This document shows positions 16,605 to 26,228 of a stretch of 64,000 nucleotides of DNA, one piece after another. The DNA is from Roseitalea porphyridii (GTDB lineage: Bacteria > Pseudomonadota > Alphaproteobacteria > Rhizobiales > Rhizobiaceae), in the NCBI RefSeq assembly GCF_004331955.1, contig NZ_CP036532.1, forward strand, positions 1,302,001-1,366,000, in the 5' to 3' direction. Under the pieces are notes generated by a model. That model saw nothing but the letters and a program-made list of their open reading frames with translations. It was not told the origin of the DNA and did no database searches. Numbering within the stretch: the stretch's first letter is position 1; each line of letters starts with the position of its first letter. Both the position numbers and the translations under genes were made by a program.

Positions 16605-17357
16605 TCAGGCGGGCGCCGGCGGCGCGACATCCATCCAGCTGCCCGTCGGGACGTCGAAGATCAGGCCGGTCTGCGTCACGTCCGCGCCGGCGAGCGGAAC
16701 GATCTTGGCGGCCGTTTGCGCCGGTGTCGGCAGGGTGTCCGGGTTCTCGCCCGGCATCGCCTGCGCGCGCATATGCGTGCGGGTGGGGCCGGGATTGACC
16801 AGATTGATGCGCAGGGCGCCCTTGGCGTTCTCGGCCGCCCAGACGCGGGCCAGCATGTCGATCGCCGCCTTGGAGGCGGCATAGCCGCCCCAGTAGGACT
16901 TGGCCTTGTGGGCAACCGACGAGGAGATGACGATCGCCCGGCCCGCCTCGGCCGAACGCAGCAGCGGATCGACCGACCGGATCAGCCGCCAGGTGCCGGT
17001 GACGTTGACGGCCATCACCTCGTCGAAGGTCTTGGCCTTCATCTGCGCGACCGGCGTGATGGTTCCGAGCACGCCGGCATTGGCGACCAGGATATCGAGC
17101 CTGCCCCAGCGTTCGGCGATCACGCCGCCGAGCCGGTCGATGCCCTCGAAATCGGTCAGGTCGAGCGGCACCAGCGTCGCTTCGCCGCCGGCCGCCTTGA
17201 TCGCGTCATCGAGTTCCTCGAGCCCGCCGACCGTGCGCGCGACGGCGATGACGTGGGCGCCCGCACGGGCCATCTGCAGCGCGATCTCGTAGCCGATCCC
17301 GCGTGAGGCGCCGGTCACGAGCGCGAGCTTGCCGTTCAGATCGGGCATCGAAGTCAT
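16605..17357 (-). CDS. SDR family NAD(P)-dependent oxidoreductase
   Basis: A 250-residue classical short-chain dehydrogenase. The cofactor loop TGASRGIG (about 15-22), NAG at LVANAGV, the catalytic Ser in VISSSVAH and the YxxxK as YAASKAA are all present. The C-terminal MDVAPPAPA is unusual. Starts at 17357 (ATG) or 17348 (second ATG) are both possible. It lies 18 bases after purF in the same direction and is a frequent purF neighbour in Rhizobiales. Substrate unknown. Confidence 0.88.
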   Translation of the reverse strand: MTSMPDLNGKLALVTGASRGIGYEIALQMARAGAHVIAVARTVGGLEELDDAIKAAGGEATLVPLDLTDFEGIDRLGGVIAERWGRLDILVANAGVLGTITPVAQMKAKTFDEVMAVNVTGTWRLIRSVDPLLRSAEAGRAIVISSSVAHKAKSYWGGYAASKAAIDMLARVWAAENAKGALRINLVNPGPTRTHMRAQAMPGENPDTLPTPAQTAAKIVPLAGADVTQTGLIFDVPTGSWMDVAPPAPA

Positions 17358-17375
17358 GGGGCGAACCGGTCCGGG

Positions 17376-18854
17376 TTACTGGTTGGGCGTTGCGAGCAGC
17401 GACAGCTTGCGCACATTGTCCGGTCCCTCATGGTCGAGGAGCCGGGTCGGATAGGCGCCGGTGAAGCAGGCATCGCAGAACTGCGGCGCGTCGCCGTTGC
17501 GGGCCGCCTCGCCGACGGCGCGGTAAAGACCGTCGATGGTCAGGAATTCGAGCGAATCGACCCGGATGAAGCGGGCCATTTCCTCGATGCTCATGCGCGA
17601 GGCGAGCAGCTTGGACCGTTCCGGCGTGTCCACGCCGTAATGGCACGACGACATGGTCGGCGGCGAGGCGATGCGCATGTGCACCTCGCGTGCGCCCGCA
17701 TCGCGCACCATTTGCACGATCTTCTGGCTGGTCGTACCGCGCACGATCGAATCGTCGACAAGGACGACCGAGCGGCCCTCGAGCACGGACGGGTTGGCGT
17801 TGTGCTTGAGCTTGACGCCCATGTGGCGGATCGCGTCGGTCGGCTGGATGAAGGTGCGGCCGACATAATGGTTGCGAATGATGCCGAGTTCGAAGGGCAG
17901 GGCGGCCCCTTGCGCAAAACCGACCGCTGCCGGCACGCCGCTGTCGGGCACCGGCACGACGATATCGGCGTCGACCGGCGCCTCGCGGGCCAGTTCCTCG
18001 CCGATCCGCTTGCGCACCTCGTAGACGTTGCGGCCCTCGACCCGGCTGTCGGGGCGCGAGAAGTAGACATATTCGAAGATGCAGAAGCGCGGCTCCTGCG
18101 GGGCGAACGGAAAGTGGCTCTCGATGCCCTGTTCGGTGATCACGATCACCTCGCCCGGCTTGACGTCGCGCACATAGCGCGCGCCCATGATGTCGAGCGC
18201 ACAGGTCTCCGAGGCCAGGATCCACGAGCCGTCCAGATCGCCAAGGACGAGCGGGCGGATGCCGAGCGTGTCGCGGCAGCCGATCATCTTCTTGGAGGAC
18301 AGCGCCACCAGCGAGAACGCCCCCTCGAGCTGGCCGATCGCGTCGAAAAGGCGCGAGAGCATGTCGGTCTTCTCGCTGGTCGCGACCAGATGCAGGATCG
18401 TTTCGGTATCGGATGTCGACGAGAAGATCGCGCCCTTGCGCTGCAGGTTGCGCTGCACGGTCAGCGCGTTGGTGATGTTGCCGTTGTGGGCGATGGCGAG
18501 CCCGCCCGTGTCGAGTTCGGCGAACAGCGGCTGCACGTTGCGCAGCCCCGCGCCGCCGGTCGTGGCGTAGCGCGTGTGCCCGATCGCGCGGTCGCCGGGC
18601 AGCCGCTCGAGCACCGAGGGCTTGGTGAAATTGTCGCCGATCAGCCCGACATGACGCTCGATGTGGAACTGCGAGCCGTCGAACGAGACCATGCCGGCCG
18701 CTTCCTGGCCGCGGTGCTGGAGCGCGTGCAGGCCGAGCGTGGCGTAGGAGGCGGCATCGATCCGGCCGAAGATGCCGAACACGCCGCATTCATCGTGGAA
18801 ATGGTCGTCCGCCTCGGCCGCTCCGGCGGCGATGTCGGCACGCCGGTCGGTCAT
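17376..18854 (-). CDS. purF: Amidophosphoribosyltransferase
   Basis: A 492-residue enzyme of the first committed purine step, converting PRPP and glutamine to phosphoribosylamine. A 22-residue propeptide precedes the N-terminal nucleophile Cys23 (ECGVFGIFG), as in the Bacillus-type enzyme. Four candidate 4Fe-4S cysteines are visible: FCIFEYVYF, SSCHYGVD and the pair in FCDACFTG. The PRPP loop VVLVDDSIVRGTT is intact. The start at 18854 overlaps the cvpA stop (ATGA); a longer frame into cvpA is spurious. An oxygen-sensitive Fe-S form is expected. Confidence 0.97.
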   Translation of the reverse strand: MTDRRADIAAGAAEADDHFHDECGVFGIFGRIDAASYATLGLHALQHRGQEAAGMVSFDGSQFHIERHVGLIGDNFTKPSVLERLPGDRAIGHTRYATTGGAGLRNVQPLFAELDTGGLAIAHNGNITNALTVQRNLQRKGAIFSSTSDTETILHLVATSEKTDMLSRLFDAIGQLEGAFSLVALSSKKMIGCRDTLGIRPLVLGDLDGSWILASETCALDIMGARYVRDVKPGEVIVITEQGIESHFPFAPQEPRFCIFEYVYFSRPDSRVEGRNVYEVRKRIGEELAREAPVDADIVVPVPDSGVPAAVGFAQGAALPFELGIIRNHYVGRTFIQPTDAIRHMGVKLKHNANPSVLEGRSVVLVDDSIVRGTTSQKIVQMVRDAGAREVHMRIASPPTMSSCHYGVDTPERSKLLASRMSIEEMARFIRVDSLEFLTIDGLYRAVGEAARNGDAPQFCDACFTGAYPTRLLDHEGPDNVRKLSLLATPNQ

Positions 18855-19375
18855 GTGTCGGTCGTCTCGACGGTGTCGCCGCCGGGCACCACGGTGCCGA
18901 TGTCCTCGGGCAACAGGCCGACCAGCGCCTCGGCGACCTGGTCGAGGAACGGCTTGGACTTGGCGCCGTCGATCCAGGCGATCTGCTGGTCGCCGACGAA
19001 GAAATTGATGAACCAGACCGCAACCGCCGCGACGATCACGCCGCGCGCGGCGCCGAAAAGGAACCCGAGCGACCGGTCGAGCGGGCCGATGCGGCTGTCG
19101 ATGATCATGTCGGCGATGCGCATGGTGATCAGCGTGACGATGATCAGCGCCAAAAGGAAGATGATGCCGGCCGAAACGAGCTGGGCGATCAGGTCGTTGT
19201 CGACATAATCCATCACGTATGGGGTGAGCGACCGATAGAAGAAGAACGCGGCCACCGCAGCCGCCACCCACGAGGCGATCGACAGCACCTCGCGCGAAAA
19301 GCCGCGCACCATGGCGAGCACGGCCGAAATCAGCACCAGGCCGATGAAGAGGGCATCAAGCAGGGTGATGGGCAT
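18851..19375 (-). CDS. cvpA: CvpA family membrane protein
   Basis: A 174-residue protein with four hydrophobic helices (about 4-24, 30-50, 63-85, 102-125), then a soluble acidic tail. FSREVLSIASWVAA and LGFLFGAARGVIV are typical of CvpA, named for its need in colicin V production and now linked to envelope homeostasis. It is coupled to purF by a 4-base overlap, the same pairing as in many proteobacteria. Confidence 0.93.
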   Translation of the reverse strand: MPITLLDALFIGLVLISAVLAMVRGFSREVLSIASWVAAAVAAFFFYRSLTPYVMDYVDNDLIAQLVSAGIIFLLALIIVTLITMRIADMIIDSRIGPLDRSLGFLFGAARGVIVAAVAVWFINFFVGDQQIAWIDGAKSKPFLDQVAEALVGLLPEDIGTVVPGGDTVETTDT

Positions 19376-19465
19376 GGTCGCAAACTCGTTGAGGGCGCGT
19401 TGATCGTCGAAGAATGTCGGGCCGCAGGGGCCTTGTGCCGCGTTCGTTCCGGCCGCTCAACCCCG

Positions 19466-20866
19466 TTAGTCCCCGTCCGGCTCGCGCACAAGCTGTTTTC
19501 CACCGGCGATGCGCGCGACGAGGTCCATCAATGTTTCCATTTCGTGCAGCCCGTCGCGCCGGTTTCCGGTGTCGCCGCCGCCGGCGGGCAGCACCGCCTC
19601 GCCGAAGCCGAGCTTGTCGGCCTCTTTGAGGCGACCCGCCGCATGCGGCACCGGCCGGACGGCGCCCGACAGGCTGATTTCGCCGAAATAGACGCTTGTC
19701 GCCGGCAGGGCAAGTCCGGCCAGCGACGACACCAGCGCCGCCGCGACGGCGAGGTCTGCGGCCGGTTCGGCGATCCTGTAGCCGCCGGCGACGTTCAGAT
19801 AGACGTCATGCTGGCCGAGCCGCACGCCGCAATGGGCCTCGAGCACGGCGATGACCATGGCGAGGCGCGCCGAATCCCAGCCCACCACGGCACGGCGCGG
19901 CGTTCCGAGCGAAGTGGGCGCGCACAGGGCCTGGATCTCGACGAGCACCGGGCGGGTCCCTTCCATGGCCGCGAACACCGCTGCTCCCGGCGCGTTCGCC
20001 GAGCGCTCTCCGAGGAACAGTTCGGACGGGTTCGGCACCTGGCGCAGGCCGGCGCCCGTCATCTCGAAAACGCCGATCTCGTCGGTCGGCCCGAACCGGT
20101 TCTTGATGGCGCGCAGGATGCGATACTGGTGCGCGCCGTCGCCCTCGAACTGCAGCACGGCGTCGACCATGTGTTCGACGACCCGGGGGCCGGCGATCTG
20201 GCCTTCCTTGGTGACGTGGCCGACCAGCACGACCGCCGCGCCGGTCGACTTGGCGTAGCGGATCATCGCCTGGGCCGAGGCGCGCACCTGCGTGACCGTG
20301 CCCGGCGCGCTTTCGACGCTGTCGGTCCAAAGCGTCTGCACCGAGTCGAGGATCACGAGGTCGGGCCGTTTGCCGCCCTGATCAAGGGTGGCGAGAATGT
20401 CCTCGATGTTGGTTTCGGCGGCGAGCTGGACATCGCTGTCGGAAGCGCCGAGGCGCTGCGCCCGCAGGCGCACCTGTGCCACCGCCTCCTCGCCCGAGAC
20501 GTAGACCACCGAATGGCCGGCGCGCGACAGGGCGGCCGCCGCCTGCATCAGCAGCGTCGACTTGCCGATGCCCGGATCGCCGCCGAGCAGCAGCGCCGAG
20601 CCGCGCACGATGCCCCCGCCCGTGACGCGGTCGAGCTCGCCGACACGGCTGACGATGCGTGGCGCGTCCTCGCTTTCGCCGGACAGCGGCACGAGCGCCA
20701 CCGGCCGGCCCTTGCGCAGCGTGCGGTTCGGCCCGCCGCCGATGCCGGCGGTCGGGTTCTCCTCGACGATCGTGTTCCATTCGCCGCAGGCATCGCACTT
20801 GCCGGACCAGCGGGGGTGGACGGTGCCGCAATTGGCGCAGATGAACTGGGTGCGCTGCTTGGCCAA
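19466..20866 (-). CDS. radA: DNA repair protein RadA
   Basis: A 466-residue branch-migration ATPase acting with RecA in recombination. An N-terminal zinc finger has Cys10, Cys13, Cys24 and Cys27 (ICANCG...KCDACG). Then come Walker A GGDPGIGKSTLL, the RadA-specific KNRFG in AIKNRFGPTDEIG, and the Lon-protease-like C-terminal domain (LAVAAALVSS). I set the start at a TTG (20866) because the family begins MAKxxxxF; the longer frame upstream runs into alr. One base separates it from the alr stop, so the genes are coupled. Confidence 0.95.
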   Translation of the reverse strand: MAKQRTQFICANCGTVHPRWSGKCDACGEWNTIVEENPTAGIGGGPNRTLRKGRPVALVPLSGESEDAPRIVSRVGELDRVTGGGIVRGSALLLGGDPGIGKSTLLMQAAAALSRAGHSVVYVSGEEAVAQVRLRAQRLGASDSDVQLAAETNIEDILATLDQGGKRPDLVILDSVQTLWTDSVESAPGTVTQVRASAQAMIRYAKSTGAAVVLVGHVTKEGQIAGPRVVEHMVDAVLQFEGDGAHQYRILRAIKNRFGPTDEIGVFEMTGAGLRQVPNPSELFLGERSANAPGAAVFAAMEGTRPVLVEIQALCAPTSLGTPRRAVVGWDSARLAMVIAVLEAHCGVRLGQHDVYLNVAGGYRIAEPAADLAVAAALVSSLAGLALPATSVYFGEISLSGAVRPVPHAAGRLKEADKLGFGEAVLPAGGGDTGNRRDGLHEMETLMDLVARIAGGKQLVREPDGD

Positions 20867-20867
20867 T

Positions 20868-22007
20868 TCAGTGTCCGCTCTCGTTCGGATAACGGCGCCG
20901 GTAGCGTGGTCCGAGGCCGGTGAGGATCTCGTAGCCGATCGTCCCGCAGGCGCGGGCGACATCGTCGAGCGGTCTGTTCGGCCCGATCAGTTCGATCCGG
21001 CCTCCGGCGAGCGCTTCCTCCGGCACGTCGGTGACGTCGAAGCAGGTCAGGTCCATCGTGACGCGGCCGAGCAGCGGCGCGCGGTGGCCGCCGACGAAAC
21101 CGGCATGGCCTTCGCCGACCGCATCGCGCAGCGGCACGCCGGCGCCCGAGCCCGATCGCGGATAGCCGTCGGCATAGCCGACCGAGGCGATCGCGATGCG
21201 GCTGTCGCGCGACAGCCGGTGCGCCGCGCCGTACGAGACCGTCTCGCCGGCCCGGGCGCTGCGGACCTGCACGATGCGCGCGTCGAGCCGGACGACCGGC
21301 CGCATGGGATTGGCGAGCCCGTTGACGGCCTCGCCGCCATAAAGGGCGATGCCGGGCCGGGTGATCGCATGGCCGAAGGCGCCGCCCCCCAGCACGCCGG
21401 CCGAGTTCGAAAGGCTCGATTCGACGTCTCCGAACGCGGCGACAGCCTGCCGGAAGGTCTCCACCTGCCGACGGTTCAGCGGATCGTCGGGCTCGTCTGC
21501 GCAGGCGAAATGGCTCATGAGGTGGACAATGGTCAGCCGCGCGCAAAGTCCGCCGTCGCCGGCCAGTCGCACCGCTTCGTCGACGTCAAGGCCGAGCCGG
21601 TTCATGCCCGTGTCGACCTGCAGCGCGCACGGCGCGCCGCCACCCTTTTCGGCCCACAGCCGTACCTGATCCATGCTCGCCAGCGCCGGGATCAGCCCGT
21701 GTCCGCGCAGCACGCCGACCGATCCCGCATGCGCGCCCTCGAGCACGAAGATGCGCGCCCCTGCCGCGTGCGGCCGGATCGCGGCCCCTTCCGCCGGCAG
21801 GGCGACGAAGAACGTCTCGCAGCCGGCGGCGACGAGCGCCGGCACGACCCGCGCCGCACCGAGCCCGTAGGCGTCGGCCTTGACCACCGCCGCCGCCCGG
21901 CCGGGCCGTGACCTGCGGTCTAGATCGCGCCAGTTGGCGACGATCGCCGCAAGGTCGATATCCAGCCGGCCGCCGGCCAGTTCCGCGCAATCCGAATCCG
22001 TGCTCAT
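20868..22007 (-). CDS. alr: Alanine racemase
   Basis: A 379-residue PLP enzyme supplying D-alanine for peptidoglycan. The PLP lysine is Lys43 in VVKADAYGLGA and the opposing catalytic Tyr is in ETVSYGAAHRL. The N-terminal TIM barrel and C-terminal beta domain are of normal length. It lies between dnaB/SnoaL and radA in the same orientation, which is the usual Rhizobiales order. Confidence 0.96.
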   Translation of the reverse strand: MSTDSDCAELAGGRLDIDLAAIVANWRDLDRRSRPGRAAAVVKADAYGLGAARVVPALVAAGCETFFVALPAEGAAIRPHAAGARIFVLEGAHAGSVGVLRGHGLIPALASMDQVRLWAEKGGGAPCALQVDTGMNRLGLDVDEAVRLAGDGGLCARLTIVHLMSHFACADEPDDPLNRRQVETFRQAVAAFGDVESSLSNSAGVLGGGAFGHAITRPGIALYGGEAVNGLANPMRPVVRLDARIVQVRSARAGETVSYGAAHRLSRDSRIAIASVGYADGYPRSGSGAGVPLRDAVGEGHAGFVGGHRAPLLGRVTMDLTCFDVTDVPEEALAGGRIELIGPNRPLDDVARACGTIGYEILTGLGPRYRRRYPNESGH

Positions 22008-22095
22008 CGGCGGGACTTAGCCGGTCGCTCGCCCGGCGAACAGCCCTTCCGGGACCCGATGCGTTTCCGCCGAGCACGGAGGCAAGGCGCCGCAG

Positions 22096-22470
22096 CTAAC
22101 CGGCGGAATAGAAGAACTCCTCGCGCACGATCTTGCCATCGGCGACATGGTAGAGCGCGACCTCCTTCATCGCCTCGCGCTGGCCGCTTCCCTTGTCCGT
22201 CGCGTCGATCTCGAAGATCACCGCGAACCGGTCATCGCCGCTGGGGAAGGGGCCTTCGACCTCCGCCCGATGGACCTCGAAATTGGCGTCCCACCAGGCA
22301 TGCTTGCCCGCGATCCCCTCGCGCCCCTCGGTGACCCGCTCCTGCCCCTCGGGCACGAACGCCTCCACCGACACCGCATCGTCGGCGTAGAGCCTTTCGA
22401 GCGCCGTGGCTGTGTCGTTCGACCGGCAATAGCCGACCAGCGCCTGCCCGATGTCCTGAACGCTCGCCAT
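22096..22470 (-). CDS. SnoaL-like/NTF2-fold protein
   Basis: A 124-residue protein of the nuclear-transport-factor-2/SnoaL fold. YADDAVSVEAFVPEG, AWWDANFEVHRAEV and KEVALYHVADGKIVREEFFY are typical. Members are small cone-shaped proteins, some enzymes and some ligand binders, so no function is assigned. I chose the ATG at 22470, which follows GGAGG by 8 bases; an ATG at 22485 is the alternative. It stands between dnaB and alr, interrupting two otherwise conserved neighbours. Confidence 0.8.
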   Translation of the reverse strand: MASVQDIGQALVGYCRSNDTATALERLYADDAVSVEAFVPEGQERVTEGREGIAGKHAWWDANFEVHRAEVEGPFPSGDDRFAVIFEIDATDKGSGQREAMKEVALYHVADGKIVREEFFYSAG

Positions 22471-22598
22471 TCCATCCGCCTCCATGATGTTCCCTATATG
22501 TTCCAGTCTAGCCGAACTTGACGACAGGCGCAAGACAGGCGCGGCGGCGAGGAAGAAAGGGTCCAGGAGGGCGGCGCGGGGATGGCGGCCGCCCGCCA

Positions 22599-24125
22599 CT
22601 ATTCGAAGCGCTCGGGCAGGTGGCCCGGATCGGCGAGATCGGAAAAGCGGGTATATTCGCCCTGGAAGCCGAGCTGGACGGTTCCGGTCGGGCCGTGGCG
22701 CTGCTTGGCGACGATGACGTCGGCGGTGCCTTCCACCTTGCGCATCTTCTCCTCCCAGGCGAGATATTCCTCGGTCTTGATGTCGCCGGCGATCTCTTCG
22801 GCAGACCGGCGCGGCTCCTGGTTCTTGACGTAGTATTCCTCGCGAAAGACGAACAGCACGACGTCCGCATCCTGCTCGATCGAGCCCGACTCGCGCAGGT
22901 CCGAAAGCTGCGGGCGCTTGTCGTCGCGGCTCTCCACCTGGCGCGAAAGCTGCGACAGGGCGATGATCGGCACGTTGAGTTCCTTTGCCAGCGCCTTCAG
23001 CCCGGTGGTGATCTCGGTGATCTCCTGCACGCGGCCCTGGTTGGCCTTGGCCGCCGAGCCGGTCATCAGCTGCACATAGTCGATGATCAGCACGTCGAGG
23101 CCACGCTGGCGCTTGAGACGGCGCGCGCGCGCGGCAAGCTGGGCGATCGAGATGCCGCCGGTCTGGTCGATATAGAGCGGCAGGCGCTGCATCATGTTGG
23201 CGCAGCCCACCAGCTTTTCGAAGTCGGCCTCGTTGATGTCGCCGCGACGGATCTTGGACGAGGAGATTTCGGTCTGCTCGGAGATGATGCGCGTGGCGAG
23301 CTGCTCCGAACTCATCTCGAGCGAATAGAAGCCGACGACGCCGCCATCGACGGCCTTGATGCTGCCGTCGGCCTGCTGCTCGCCGCGAAAGGCGTGCGCG
23401 ATGTTGAAGGCGATGTTGGTGGCCAGCGAGGTCTTGCCCATGCCGGGCCGGCCGGCGAGGATGACCAGATCGGAGGGCTGCAGCCCGCCCATGCGCGCAT
23501 CGAGCGAATGAAGCCCCGTGGCGATGCCCGAAAGATGGCCGTCGCGCTGGAAGGCGGCGTTGGCCATGTCGATGGCCCCGCGCACCGCCTCGTTGAACGG
23601 CTCGAACCCGCCATCGTATCGGCCGGTCTCGGCCAATTCGAACAGGCGCCGTTCGGCATCCTCGATCTGGTCGCCCGGCGCCATCTCCACCGGCGCGTCA
23701 TAGGCGATGTTGACCATGTCCTCGCCGATGCCGATCAGCGCGCGGCGGATGGCAAGATCGTAGATCGCCCGGCCATAGTCCTCGGCATTGATGATGGTGA
23801 CGGCTTCGGCCGCCAGCCGCGCCAGATATTGCGCCACCGTCATCTCGCCGACCTTCTCGCCGGCGGGCAGGAAGGTCTTGATGGTGACCGGGTTCGAGGT
23901 CTTGCCGAGCCGTATCTGCTCGCCGGCCACCGCGAAGATCTGCCGGTGCAGCGGCTCGAGGAAGTGCTCCGGCTTCAGAAAGTCCGAGACCCGGTAGAAC
24001 GCGTCGTTGTTGACCAGGATCGCGCCCAGCAGCGCCTGCTCGGCCTCGATGTTGCCGGGCGGCTCGCGATAGAGCCCCTTGTCGCCGGTCTCGGGTGAAG
24101 TCAGTTGAAGGGCTGCGTCGGCCAT
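22599..24125 (-). CDS. dnaB: Replicative DNA helicase
   Basis: A 508-residue hexameric 5'-3' helicase of the replisome. The N-terminal domain begins with PPGNIEAEQALLGAIL. The RecA-like domain carries Walker A in GRPGMGKTSLA, the LDVLIIDYVQLM Walker B region, and the DR-D/Q motif in LSQLSRQVESRDDKRPQLS. No intein is present. The start at 24125 gives the usual MADAA-like N-terminus; an upstream in-frame extension has no ribosome site. It follows rplI after a hairpin. Confidence 0.96.
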   Translation of the reverse strand: MADAALQLTSPETGDKGLYREPPGNIEAEQALLGAILVNNDAFYRVSDFLKPEHFLEPLHRQIFAVAGEQIRLGKTSNPVTIKTFLPAGEKVGEMTVAQYLARLAAEAVTIINAEDYGRAIYDLAIRRALIGIGEDMVNIAYDAPVEMAPGDQIEDAERRLFELAETGRYDGGFEPFNEAVRGAIDMANAAFQRDGHLSGIATGLHSLDARMGGLQPSDLVILAGRPGMGKTSLATNIAFNIAHAFRGEQQADGSIKAVDGGVVGFYSLEMSSEQLATRIISEQTEISSSKIRRGDINEADFEKLVGCANMMQRLPLYIDQTGGISIAQLAARARRLKRQRGLDVLIIDYVQLMTGSAAKANQGRVQEITEITTGLKALAKELNVPIIALSQLSRQVESRDDKRPQLSDLRESGSIEQDADVVLFVFREEYYVKNQEPRRSAEEIAGDIKTEEYLAWEEKMRKVEGTADVIVAKQRHGPTGTVQLGFQGEYTRFSDLADPGHLPERFE

Positions 24126-24320
24126 CGGTGGTCTTTCGTCTCCGGAGCGCGATCTATAGCGCCGTCGTCCGGGCCGCCAAGCCGGCATCGCGCCCGCCGG
24201 GCCGTAGCGCACCGAATTCACAGGCTTTCACAGCATCCGGTCGCGCGGCCGTCCGAAACGGTCCGAATCGCCCGATGCGGCTTGACCTGCATATGGCGCC
24301 GAATCAGCCAGATGATACAA

Positions 24321-24349
24321 GAAGCCCGGCGCGCGGGGCACCGGGCTTC
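24321..24349 (-). terminator. Hairpin between rplI and dnaB (candidate terminator)
   Basis: GAAGCCCGG (24321-24329) and CCGGGCTTC (24341-24349) form a perfect 9-bp stem around an 11-base loop. It lies 26 bases after the rplI stop. On the minus strand it is followed by a short T-containing run (TTGTATC) and not a strong U tract, so it may terminate only partly. Confidence 0.5.
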
Positions 24350-24374
24350 GATCGCAAGGCATAGGACTGGCGGA

Positions 24375-25010
24375 TCAGGCCGACTGCTGCGTCTCGTCGG
24401 TCTCTTCGCCTTCGGAAGGCGCGGCGCCTTCCTCGAAGACCTCGCCCTCGGCCGCAAAGCCCTCTTCGTCGAAGTCGGCCAGCGATTCGAACGCGTCCTC
24501 GTTGGCGCCATAGATCGCATCGGCCGAGGAGAGGTCCTCGCCGGCGGCCTGGCGTTCGGCCTCGTCGGCCGAGCGGGCGACGTTCAGCGTGATCTTGGTC
24601 TCGACTTCCGGGTGCAGCACGATGTCGACCTCGTGCAGACCGATCGTCTTGATCGGATTCTTCAGATCGACCTGGTTGCGGCCGACGCTGAATCCGGCAT
24701 CGGACAGGAAGTCGGCGATGTCGCGGGTGGACACCGAGCCGTAGAGCTGGCCGGTCTCGCCGGCCGAGCGCACGACGATGAAGTCCTTGCCGTCGAGGTC
24801 CTGGGCGATCTGCGCGGCTGCGGCCTTGCGTTCGGCGTTGCGGGCCTCGATCTGATCGCGCTCGGCGGCAAAGCGGGCCCGGTTGGCCTCGTTGGCGCGC
24901 AGGGCACGGCCGGTCGGCAGCAGGTAGTTGCGGGCAAAGCCCGGCTTGACGGTGACTTCGTCGCCGATCGCGCCGAGCTTGGCGATGCGTTCAAGCAAAA
25001 TGACTTTCAT
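24375..25010 (-). CDS. rplI: 50S ribosomal protein L9
   Basis: A 211-residue ribosomal protein that bridges 23S rRNA at the base of the L1 stalk. The N-terminal [19 protein letters not shown] and [15 protein letters not shown] are diagnostic. It is longer than the E. coli form (149) because of an acidic alanine/glutamate-rich C-terminal tail ([21 protein letters not shown] as a loose pattern), a common trait in Rhizobiales. It is part of the rpsF-rpsR-DUF2232-rplI series. Confidence 0.97.
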   Translation of the reverse strand: MKVILLERIAKLGAIGDEVTVKPGFARNYLLPTGRALRANEANRARFAAERDQIEARNAERKAAAAQIAQDLDGKDFIVVRSAGETGQLYGSVSTRDIADFLSDAGFSVGRNQVDLKNPIKTIGLHEVDIVLHPEVETKITLNVARSADEAERQAAGEDLSSADAIYGANEDAFESLADFDEEGFAAEGEVFEEGAAPSEGEETDETQQSA

Positions 25011-25043
25011 GACAGATGTTCCTTTTCGTCAAACGGAAATGGT

Positions 25044-26021
25044 TCAGGTGGAAGCGGGGGGTGTCCCCGATGGCGGCGGCGCACCGCCGCCCGGGGAAAC
25101 CGGCATGGGCCTTGATGTCGCGAACAGGCCCACGAAGAAGAAGGGCAGGGCGGCGATCAGCGTGATCAGCACCGCGCCATAAACGGTGATCATGGCGAGC
25201 GGTCGCCAGGGCGCGCCACGCGTGCGCTCATGGAACACCGCAAATCCGGCCAGCGTGAAACCGCTGACGAGCGCGCCGGCGATCGCCGTTGCGGCAAGCC
25301 CGATCGGTCCTGAAAAGAAGCTGATCGCGATGGCGACGGCGAGGATGATCGCGCCAGAACGCGGCAGCCGCAGCGCCGTCGGCCAATCGTCGCGCGGCCG
25401 GGTCAGCCGGCCCGATGCGCGCGTGATGCCGAGCGCCAGATAGAGCGAGCCGACCAGCACCATCAGCCAGAGCGCGGGCTGCATGAACGGGATCGCGCCG
25501 GTCATGAAGCCCATGAAGCTCTCCCGACCCTCGGGCGAGAAGGCGAACTCGGGATTGGCCTCCTGCAATCGGGCGATCATCTCGCCGACCAGTTCGTCGA
25601 CCAGCGCCGGCCCGTACCCGATCAGAAAACCCGCCACGATGAAGGCGCCTGCCGTGATGATGGCGAGCCGAACGATCACGTCCGAGAGCGGATACCAGGC
25701 GAGCTGGCCGGCAGGCCCGCCGATCTCCTCGGCCGGACGGGCAAGGTTCATCCAGTAGCCGGCGGCGGTGGCGGGCAGGATCGTCGTCATGACGATGTAT
25801 ATGGCAAGCTGCAGGTTGGCGAAGGCGGCGATCGCGACTGCGGCGACGATCGCGCCCGTGACCCCGGCTACGAAACCCCAGCCGAGCGTCGCAACCATCA
25901 ACGGCACCGCCGACAGGAAATAGAGGATCACCGAAAGGCCCGAACCGGCGACCACGCCCAGACACAGAAGGGCGGTCGCCGAGCCGGCGATCAGACCGAT
26001 GCCGATCATGTTGACGTTCAT
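25044..26021 (-). CDS. DUF2232 multi-pass membrane protein
   Basis: A 325-residue protein with about eight hydrophobic helices. Its position between rpsR and rplI and its make-up match the DUF2232 family, which is found in this operon in alphaproteobacteria and, in other phyla, near ribosomal or sporulation genes. The fold resembles ECF-type S components, but no substrate is known. The C-terminus is a Gly/Pro-rich tail (GGGAPPPSGTPPAST). Confidence 0.8.
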   Translation of the reverse strand: MNVNMIGIGLIAGSATALLCLGVVAGSGLSVILYFLSAVPLMVATLGWGFVAGVTGAIVAAVAIAAFANLQLAIYIVMTTILPATAAGYWMNLARPAEEIGGPAGQLAWYPLSDVIVRLAIITAGAFIVAGFLIGYGPALVDELVGEMIARLQEANPEFAFSPEGRESFMGFMTGAIPFMQPALWLMVLVGSLYLALGITRASGRLTRPRDDWPTALRLPRSGAIILAVAIAISFFSGPIGLAATAIAGALVSGFTLAGFAVFHERTRGAPWRPLAMITVYGAVLITLIAALPFFFVGLFATSRPMPVSPGGGAPPPSGTPPAST

Positions 26022-26127
26022 GGGCGCTGTCCTGCGGTTTCGCAGTTAGGGGCCGGTCATCTCCGGTGAGCGCCGGCCCCAACTCGGTTTTCATTGCGCC
26101 GGGTCCGCCCCGGCATTTCGTTGGTTT

Positions 26128-26205
26128 CGTCATTCCGGGGCTTGACCCCGGAATCCATGGCGCCAGGCTGGATCGTGGATCCCGGGATCAAGTCCCGGGA
26201 TGACG
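26128..26205. repeat. Inverted pair of extragenic palindromic repeats
   Basis: Two 30-nt units, at 26128-26157 and 26176-26205, are imperfect reverse complements separated by 18 bases. Each also contains its own small stem (TTCCGGGG/CCCCGGAA in the first, TCCCGGGA twice in the second). Differences between units largely preserve pairing. This unit type is widely scattered in Rhizobiales genomes. It lies between DUF2232 and rpsR and may modulate read-through. Confidence 0.75.
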
Positions 26206-26228
26206 CCTTTGTCGTAGCTTCACAGCCG

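Noticed and set aside
15101..16798. 565-codon frame antisense to the acyl-ACP synthetase
   Set aside because: Shadow of the real gene; translation is Arg/His-rich without motifs.
17430..19208. 592-codon frame antisense to purF and cvpA
   Set aside because: Spans two real coupled genes on the other strand and shows no protein-like features.
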